34,670 nucleotides of DNA from Planctomycetota bacterium. Lineage in GTDB: Bacteria > Planctomycetota > Phycisphaerae > Phycisphaerales > SM1A02. Made by a program: the position numbers and the translations under genes. The stretch lies in NCBI GenBank assembly GCA_024226535.1, contig JAAELP010000323.1, forward strand, positions 1 to 34,670. The letters are read 5' to 3'. The notes beneath the pieces were generated by a model. The model worked only from the letters and a program-made list of their open reading frames with translations, was not told where the DNA came from and did no database searches. Of this stretch, positions 19,567 to 25,101 are shown in pieces (the stretch's first letter is position 1; each line of letters starts with the position of its first letter).

Positions 19567-19912
19567 GGAGTGCTCCCTTGAACGTGAGCGGCGCCCGCAG
19601 GTCATGGGTGGCGTCGCGCGTCGTGGTTCAACCTCGGGAAAAGAGGCCGGAGGCGGTATTCGGCGACGGCAAGATGAACGAAAACCGTTGCGGCATCAAA
19701 TGGCGCGCCTGGCCGCGCGCGGTCGTCGGTTGCTTACCAACAACTCATGCCCGGACGATCCACGCGAGGTGAGACGGACGGCGGAACCGCGCCACCGTGG
19801 GAAACGGCCGGGGATTGGTGGTCGTCGGCCGCGGTCGAGGATCGTGACGTGACCGGGCGGGAGGCGCGGCTTGGATTGACCGGATTGGTACTTCGGAGTA
19901 GAACATCTATGA
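19567..19912. other. Divergent intergenic region
   Basis: These 346 bases separate the winged-helix-like gene from the LAGLIDADG gene. I see no gene with coding character. The right end holds a promoter-like pair for the plus strand (19876-19904). No parA remnant is recognisable. Confidence 0.5.
19876..19904 (+). promoter_or_regulatory. Possible sigma-70-type promoter for the LAGLIDADG-parB transcript
   Basis: TTGACC (19876-19881) and TAGAAC (19899-19904) are spaced 17 bp apart. They match 5 of 6 and 4 of 6 consensus positions. The start point would be about 19911, right at the first ATG codons of the next gene. Confidence 0.5.
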
Positions 19913-20320
19913 ATGGAGGCCCACCGCACCGTGTCATCGCCGGAGCTCGATAGGCAATGGAGCTGGGCCGCGGGGTTTCTCGAGGCGGACGGTGTCTTCT
20001 ACGTGACCGAGTCGCGGGGTACCTTGCGTGGACGAATCCAGTGCCGCAGTTCTGATCGAGATGTGCTCGGCCGGGTCCGAACGATCGTGGGTGGAGGGCG
20101 GATCAACGGCCCGTATGACTCCGCCGACGGCTCGCGAGGAAAGAAGCTGACCTGGATGTTCCAAGTCAACCGGCAGGGCGATGTGCTGAGGATTGCCTGC
20201 CGGTTGAAGCCACACATGAGTGCACGGCGTCAGAATCAGATCGGGGCCATGCTCGACGCGATGCGAGGGAGCCGGGTTTCACGGGAAACATGGGATCTCA
20301 CATCCGGGAGCAGGGCCTGA
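19913..20320 (+). CDS. Stand-alone single-motif LAGLIDADG endonuclease-like protein
   Basis: The 135-residue protein has one LAGLIDADG-like motif, WAAGFLEADGVFYV (about residues 18-31). The expected beta-strand pattern follows: RGRIQCRSSDRDVLGRVRTI, then a GGGRINGPY turn. LAGLIDADG proteins are homing endonucleases or domesticated relatives; single-motif forms act as homodimers. The acidic residues of the motif (E, D) are kept, so cleavage activity is possible. No intron or intein surrounds it. The start is uncertain: ATG at 19913, or GTG at 19931, which has GGAGG 11 nt upstream. Its 3' end contains a parS-like site and it ends 31 nt before parB. The place just upstream of parB is usually taken by parA. 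Confidence 0.7.
   Translation: MEAHRTVSSPELDRQWSWAAGFLEADGVFYVTESRGTLRGRIQCRSSDRDVLGRVRTIVGGGRINGPYDSADGSRGKKLTWMFQVNRQGDVLRIACRLKPHMSARRQNQIGAMLDAMRGSRVSRETWDLTSGSRA
20275..20290. promoter_or_regulatory. parS-like ParB-binding site
   Basis: GGTTTCACGGGAAACA matches 14 of 16 positions of the conserved bacterial parS (TGTTTCACGTGAAACA); the mismatches are at positions 1 and 10. It lies in the 3' coding end of the LAGLIDADG gene, 62 bp ahead of parB. parS sites commonly lie in or near parAB. It is the best match I found in the window. Confidence 0.65.
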
Positions 20321-20351
20321 GCCGATAGCCACGGAATACGGAGGTTCCCAT

Positions 20352-21308
20352 ATGGCCCGCAAACAAGCGTCTCCCCCCCGCCGACGTCTCGGCAAGGGGC
20401 TTGGCAGCCTGATCTCGGCACCTGTGAAGGTCGAACCGAAGGGCGATGCCGAGAGCCCCCCTGTCGATCCGGCGGCCGTGGCCGGCGCCGCTGACGGCCT
20501 CTCGTCGCTGCCGATAGCGTTGATCAGGGCCAATCCGAAGCAGCCTCGGAAGACCTTCGATGACAAGTCGCTGGATGCCCTGTCGGCCTCGATCCAGTCC
20601 GCGGGCGTCATGCAGCCCATCGTCGTTCGCACCGTTTCCGGCGGAACGTACGAAATCGTCGCCGGCGAGCGACGCTGGCGGGCAGCGCAGCGGGCTGGTC
20701 TGGAGTCCATCCCGGCGGTCATTCGCACCGCAGACGATCGGCAGTCGGCGGAGTGGTCCCTTATCGAGAACCTCCAGCGCGAGGACCTCAACCCGATCGA
20801 GCGGGCCGAGGCCTTCCGTCGGCTGATCGACGACTTCGAGCTTCGTCACCAGGACGTAGGTGAGTTGGTGGGTCTCGATCGCTCGAGCGTCAGCAACCAC
20901 CTGAGACTCCTCGAGCTGGATGATGAGCTACAGGACCTCGTGCGAAGCGGCCTCCTCGGACAGGCCCACGCGCGAGCGTTGCTAGCGATTACTAATCTAG
21001 AGCTTCGAAGGAAGATAGCGATCCGGGCGGTTCGCGAGGAATGGTCGGTTCGCGCCGTGGAGCGCGAGGCGGGGCGGCACTCAGGTGCGCGCACCGCCGG
21101 CGGTCCTGTGGCCCCCGAGGTGGCGCCCACCACCGCACGCAGGGCCAACCTCGCGGATCTCGAACGGCGTCTCTCTGACCACCTCGGCACCAGGGTCCGT
21201 GTCCGCCCGGGCAAGAAGAAGGGCTCCGGCTCGCTCGTCATCGAGTTCTTCGACTCACCGCAGTTCGAAGGGCTCATCCGCCAGATGGGCTTCCGGATGG
21301 GTGAATAG
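20352..21308 (+). CDS. parB: Chromosome-partitioning protein ParB
   Basis: ParB binds parS, spreads as a CTP-dependent clamp and loads SMC near the origin. In the 318-residue protein the N-terminal ParA-stimulating motif RLGKGLGSLI is at 12-21. The CTPase motifs are GERRWRA (105-111) and ENLQRE (139-144), and the helix-turn-helix at about 165-187 includes DRSSVSNHLRLLEL. The C-terminal dimerisation domain (about 255-318) ends FEGLIRQMGFRMGE. GGAGG lies 8 nt before the ATG. No parA is adjacent although the ParA-interacting motif is intact, so ParA is expected elsewhere. A run of rare-looking codons (TTG CTA ... ATT ACT AAT CTA ... AGG AAG ATA) covers residues ~210-222. Confidence 0.96.
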   Translation: MARKQASPPRRRLGKGLGSLISAPVKVEPKGDAESPPVDPAAVAGAADGLSSLPIALIRANPKQPRKTFDDKSLDALSASIQSAGVMQPIVVRTVSGGTYEIVAGERRWRAAQRAGLESIPAVIRTADDRQSAEWSLIENLQREDLNPIERAEAFRRLIDDFELRHQDVGELVGLDRSSVSNHLRLLELDDELQDLVRSGLLGQAHARALLAITNLELRRKIAIRAVREEWSVRAVEREAGRHSGARTAGGPVAPEVAPTTARRANLADLERRLSDHLGTRVRVRPGKKKGSGSLVIEFFDSPQFEGLIRQMGFRMGE

Positions 21309-21417
21309 CGGCCTGCTCGGCTGCGCTGGCCCGGCCATCGACGATCCTGGCCCTTGAGTCCGGCCCCGGGTGGGCCGATATCGGTCGAGACGGCTCGAAC
21401 CCCGCCGTTTCGACCCC

Positions 21418-22209
21418 ATGGCCCAGGCACACCCTCCCACGATCGAGCACCAAGCGCTGGAACGCCTCACAGCAATGGAGGCGGAGTTGGCCGCTGTCCA
21501 ACGAGAGCTGGAGCACACCCAGCGTCTGACGACGATCGGCACGCTGGCGGCAGGCGTGGCCCACGAGGTGAACAACCTCCTCACGCCTGCCCTCGCCTAC
21601 GCCCAACTCGCCCAGAACCGGCCGAACGACGAGGATCTCCAGCGCAAGGCCCTCGACAAGGCCGTGTGCGGTATCGAGGCCACGAGCCTCATCCTCAGGA
21701 CCGTGCTGGGCTTCTCCCGGGCCGACGGCGAGACCGGCGCCGCCGCCGTCGCGGAGGTGCTCCAGTCGGCCGTCGATTGCCTCGGCCGAAGCATCACCGG
21801 CGGCCGTGTTGCACTGATCCAGGAGATCGAACCGAGCCTGGAGGTCGCCATCGGCTCACTCCCGCTCCAGCAGACGCTCCTTAACCTGCTGCTCAACTCG
21901 TGTCGCGCGCTCGGGCAGCAGGGGGGGCAGATCGCGGTGTCCGCCGGCGCCGATGATGACGGCATGGCCACGATCTCCGTCGCCGACAACGGGCCGGGCA
22001 TTCCCGCCGAGATCGTGGAGCGCATCTTCGAACCGTTCGTCAGCCACGACACCGAAACGCCCGCTTCCGGGGCTCCGCAATCCGGCGCCGGGCTCGGCCT
22101 GGCCGTCTGCCGCCGCGCCGTCGAGGCCGCCGGCGGCTCGATCAGAGCCGACACGACTCCGGGAGGCGGCGCGACCTTCATCGTTCGCCTCCCGCTGACG
22201 CACGGCTGA
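21418..22209 (+). CDS. Sensorless soluble histidine kinase
   Basis: The 263-residue protein contains only a short N-terminal coiled coil (about 10-37) and the kinase core. The H box is TLAAGVAHEVNNLLTP (His49), the N box is LLNLLLNSCRAL, G1 is VADNGPGIP, the F box is IFEPFVSHD, and G2 is SGAGLGLAVCRRAVEAAGG. There is no membrane segment or sensor domain, and no response regulator next to it. The N-terminal coil may dock onto a partner. It starts 109 bp after parB on the same strand. The ATG at 21418 is preferred; a GTG at 21370 would add 16 residues. Neither has a clear ribosome-binding site. The signal and target are unknown. Confidence 0.88.
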   Translation: MAQAHPPTIEHQALERLTAMEAELAAVQRELEHTQRLTTIGTLAAGVAHEVNNLLTPALAYAQLAQNRPNDEDLQRKALDKAVCGIEATSLILRTVLGFSRADGETGAAAVAEVLQSAVDCLGRSITGGRVALIQEIEPSLEVAIGSLPLQQTLLNLLLNSCRALGQQGGQIAVSAGADDDGMATISVADNGPGIPAEIVERIFEPFVSHDTETPASGAPQSGAGLGLAVCRRAVEAAGGSIRADTTPGGGATFIVRLPLTHG

Positions 22210-22440
22210 ACACGCGCAGCCGATTCGCGACAGATCGCGCACGATCACGGCATTATCACAGCACTTTCGCATTGTGATCATCGATCATTGGCGTACCTGC
22301 GGCTATTTGCGATGATCGCGCGGCTTTGAGGATGCTTCCTCGATGAACTGCCGGCGCCTGTTGCCGCAGTCGGTGACCCCGTCCTGTAGCGCAACTTCTG
22401 CGTCTCGGCGTCGGCGTCCAGGTTCGGTACGATCCCCGGC
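22210..22440. other. AT-richer intergenic region with dyads and clustered GATC sites
   Basis: No gene. It holds an inverted repeat ATCACA (22255-22260) / TGTGAT (22273-22278), a second dyad GCGAT-G-ATCGC (22309-22319), and five GATC sites between 22233 and 22317. TTATCACA at 22253-22260 is near but not equal to a DnaA box. Lying between parB and dciA, it could be regulatory or origin-related; no firm call is possible. Confidence 0.4.
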
Positions 22441-22977
22441 ATGAGCCCAACGCCCGGCGCCGATCCAGGCGCCGCCGAGGTAGCCGACCAGATTGCGGAG
22501 TTGCGGCGTCGTCGCGCCACCGGTGCGGTGGTCACGCCGGCGGGCACTGCCGCCCCGCCGCCGTCGCGGGCGTCCCGGGAAGTCGGCGTCGCAGCCCGTG
22601 AGATCGAACGTCTGCGGTCGCTGCGTGTCCGGCGCGCGCGCGATGCGTCCATCGGCGACGTCGTGACGCGAACGCGCGAGCATGCCAGTGGCGTGCAGCG
22701 CCGGTTTGGTCGTCTCATCGATGCGTGGGAAGCGGTCCTACCGGGCGAACTCGCCGGGCGCACCGCGATCACGGCGCTCCGGGGAGGTGTCGCACACGTC
22801 GTCGCCGACTCGTCGCCCGTCGCGTACGAGGTGAACCGCGTTCTGCGGGAAGGGGCCCTGGCGGCGCTGCGCGCGCAGACCGGAGCGGCGGTCGCGCGTG
22901 TGAAGGTCACCGTCGGCCGGGCGTCGCCGCCGGGCGCGCCTTCCGCGGCGGGGCGTCGTCACGTGCCGCCCAGCTAG
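22441..22977 (+). CDS. dciA: DciA-type replicative helicase loader/regulator (DUF721)
   Basis: DciA proteins help load or activate DnaB helicase in bacteria that lack DnaC/DnaI. The 178-residue protein has a variable N-terminal half rich in Ala, Pro and Arg. The DUF721 core lies at about 84-160: FGRLIDAWEAVLPGELAGRT, then LRGGVAHVVADSSPVAYEVN and LREGALAALRAQTGAAVARV. The tail is basic and Gly/Pro-rich. No ribosome-binding site is evident before the ATG. The stop codon TAG coincides with the left end of the inverted-repeat element at 22975; removing the element would leave TAA at the same position, so the protein end is unaltered. parB lies ~1.1 kb upstream. Confidence 0.8.
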   Translation: MSPTPGADPGAAEVADQIAELRRRRATGAVVTPAGTAAPPPSRASREVGVAAREIERLRSLRVRRARDASIGDVVTRTREHASGVQRRFGRLIDAWEAVLPGELAGRTAITALRGGVAHVVADSSPVAYEVNRVLREGALAALRAQTGAAVARVKVTVGRASPPGAPSAAGRRHVPPS

Positions 22978-23137
22978 AGCGGTTCAAATCCAGGTGTAGC
23001 GTCTGAGCACGATCATCTCCGCCGTGGCGACGTTCCCGAAGCTCGACGTATCTCGCGGATATGCCAGCGCTTCGGCAACGCCACCACGACGAAGAGCATC
23101 GCACTCAGGCCGCTACACCTGGAGTTGAACCGCTCTA
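22975..23137. mobile_element. 163-bp MITE-like palindromic element in the dciA stop codon
   Basis: The terminal inverted repeats are 26 bp (22975-23000 and 23112-23137) with one mismatch, starting TAGAGCGGTTCAA. The complementarity continues inward for about 43 more bp on each side with ten mismatches and one indel, leaving a ~24-nt loop. The outer TA on both ends fits a TA target-site duplication as used by IS630/Tc1-mariner-type transposases. There is no coding capacity. Only one copy is in the window. Confidence 0.8.
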
Positions 23138-23142
23138 ATCCG

Positions 23143-23526
23143 TCACTCAGAGCCTGCCCTCAGGAACTCCGGCAGCGCCTGCGGCCGACCGTCGCGGTCG
23201 AGGCACGCCAGGGTCGTCTTCCCGACGGCGAGCAACCGACCTTCTCGCAGCAGCCGATACGTGTGTACGAGCTTCGCGCGTGTTGCGCGCTCGAGCGTCG
23301 TCTCGAGCGCGAGGACGTCGTCATAGCGCGCGGGCGCGCGGTACTGCACCTCGAGGCGAACCACGGCGAGGAAGAACCCGCTCTCTTCGAGATCGCGGTA
23401 CGCGATCCCCTCTCCGCGACACAACTCCGTTCGCCCCATCTCGAACCACACCGGATACGCCGAGTGATGGGCCAACCCCATCGGATCACACTCGCAGTAC
23501 CGAACCCGTATTTCGAGCGATCCCAT
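23143..23526 (-). CDS. YbgC-type acyl-CoA thioesterase (4HBT hot-dog fold)
   Basis: The 127-residue hot-dog-fold protein starts MGSLEIRVRYCECDPMGLAH. The family signature is YxxCDPMGLAHHSAYPVWFEMGR, where Asp14 matches the catalytic aspartate of YbgC/4-hydroxybenzoyl-CoA thioesterases. These enzymes hydrolyse short or medium acyl-CoA or acyl-ACP in the cytosol. An AGGAA site supports this start; an upstream in-frame extension of 40 codons is an Arg/Thr-rich translation of the hexamer repeat and is rejected. It runs convergently to dciA with only the MITE between them. No tol-pal genes are adjacent, so the usual YbgC context is missing. Confidence 0.88.
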   Translation of the reverse strand: MGSLEIRVRYCECDPMGLAHHSAYPVWFEMGRTELCRGEGIAYRDLEESGFFLAVVRLEVQYRAPARYDDVLALETTLERATRAKLVHTYRLLREGRLLAVGKTTLACLDRDGRPQALPEFLRAGSE

Positions 23527-23537
23527 CAGCGTTCCTC

Positions 23538-23603
23538 GTGTCGGTGTCCGTTTCCGCGCCCGTATCCGTGTGCGCGTCCGTGTCCGTCTTCGCGCCCGTG
23601 TCC
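23538..23603. repeat. Eleven-unit degenerate hexamer repeat (GTGTCC type)
   Basis: Consecutive 6-bp units GTGTCG, GTGTCC, GTTTCC, GCGCCC, GTATCC, GTGTGC, GCGTCC, GTGTCC, GTCTTC, GCGCCC, GTGTCC fill the gap between mnmE and the thioesterase start. Confidence 0.8.
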
Positions 23604-23658
23604 ATGCCGCGCACGGACTACTCGCTGCGCTCGTGGTCCGTGGCACCGTCCGCCCAAC

Positions 23659-25059
23659 CTACTTCCCAACGCAGAACTCCGCGAACACGCGTCCCAGCAC
23701 CTCGTCCGGGGTCACGTCTCCGGCCAACTCACCCAACGCGTCCAGCGCCGCGCGCAGCGCCGCGGCAACGAGCTCGACGTCCGCGAGCGAGCGAACGTCG
23801 CCGCTGCGCTCAACCAAATGCTCGGCCTCGTCGAGCCCGACGAGGGCGCGCCGCAACGCCGCCTCGTGCCGGGGATGCAGAACCGTCGCGTCGGCGGCGA
23901 GGCTCACGGCGCGGTCCGCCAGTCGGCGTGCGATGGCCTGTCGCAGCGCTTCCATCCCCGTGCCCGTGAATGCGCTGACGGCGATCCCGTCTCCGCGCGG
24001 GTCCGGGTCGTCCGGCCGCGCGTCGTCCACCAGGTCGGCCTTGGTGCGCACGACGAGCGAACGTGACGGCTCGACGTCCGGCGGGCGAGCGGGCGGCGGT
24101 CCACCGGCGGCGGCGCACCAGAGCACCAACTCCGCGCGCGCGAGCGTCTCGGCGGCGGCGCCCTGCATGCGCCGGGTCAGGGGATCACGGGGCACCTCGA
24201 TGCCGGCGAGATCGACGAGAAGGACCTCGGCCGCCCCGTGCTCCGTCGCCACGCACAGCGGCTCGGTGAGGACGTCGCGCGTCGTGCCGGCCGATGTCGA
24301 GACGACGGCGCGCGGATGCCCGAGCAGGGCGTTGAACAGCGTGCTCTTGCCGGCGTTCGGCGCGCCGCCGAGGACGACCCACGGCACCGCCTCGAGCTGC
24401 TCCGTGCCCACCGCGTGGTCGAGCCGCTCACGGAGTTCGGCCCTTACCAGGGCGAGACGTCGCCGGAGCTCCGCGGGGCTGATCGGCACCACGTCCTCCT
24501 GGTCGGTGAAGTCGATCCCCGCCTCCACGAGGGCCAGGATCGAGGCGACCGCGTCGCTCTGTGCCCGGGCGACACGCCCCACCGCGCCGGAGCGCAGAAG
24601 CCCCGCCGCCCGCAGAGCCGCGTCCGATCGCGCGGAGATCGTCGCCGCCACCGCTTCGGCCTGGATGAGATCGACGCGTCCGCCGAGGTACGCGCGGGCC
24701 GTGAACTCGCCGGGCTGGGCCCGACGGGCGGCGATTCGTCGACCGTCCGCCGCGTCGATCAACGCATCGACGACGCGTTCGAGGAGCGTCGGATTTCCGG
24801 GCATGTGCAACTCGACCGCGTCCTCGCCCGTATACGACGCGGGCGCCGGGAACAGCAGCGCCAGGCAGCGCACCTGCCCGAACGCCAGCGAGAGCGTTGC
24901 GGCATGGAGCCCGCGATCGGCGCCCACCGCCGCGCCGTCATCGGCGGCGAGGTGTGGGCGCAACAGATCGAACGTGTCCGGCCCGCTCAGCCGGACGATC
25001 CCCCGTGCCGACCGCCCCGGCGGCGACGCGACGGCGAGGATGACGGAGGTCGTGTCCAT
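23659..25059 (-). CDS. mnmE: tRNA modification GTPase MnmE (TrmE)
   Basis: With MnmG, MnmE installs the 5-carboxymethylaminomethyl group on wobble U34 of certain tRNAs. In the 466-residue protein the N-terminal folate-binding domain has GGRVDLIQAEAV and the QPGEFTARA motif. The inserted G domain has GGAPNAGKS (231-239), the switch SAGTTRD (256-262), DLAGIE (283-288, G3) and TKAD (G4, Thr replacing Asn). The C-terminal CxGK motif is FCVGK at the very end. Length and motif order are normal. It is 42 bp downstream of yidC on the same strand, the order commonly seen near bacterial origins. MnmG is not in the window. Confidence 0.96.
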   Translation of the reverse strand: MDTTSVILAVASPPGRSARGIVRLSGPDTFDLLRPHLAADDGAAVGADRGLHAATLSLAFGQVRCLALLFPAPASYTGEDAVELHMPGNPTLLERVVDALIDAADGRRIAARRAQPGEFTARAYLGGRVDLIQAEAVAATISARSDAALRAAGLLRSGAVGRVARAQSDAVASILALVEAGIDFTDQEDVVPISPAELRRRLALVRAELRERLDHAVGTEQLEAVPWVVLGGAPNAGKSTLFNALLGHPRAVVSTSAGTTRDVLTEPLCVATEHGAAEVLLVDLAGIEVPRDPLTRRMQGAAAETLARAELVLWCAAAGGPPPARPPDVEPSRSLVVRTKADLVDDARPDDPDPRGDGIAVSAFTGTGMEALRQAIARRLADRAVSLAADATVLHPRHEAALRRALVGLDEAEHLVERSGDVRSLADVELVAAALRAALDALGELAGDVTPDEVLGRVFAEFCVGK

Positions 25060-25101
25060 GTCGGGCCGGACTCGGTCGAGCCCTGTTCCGTCGAACGGAA
25101 C

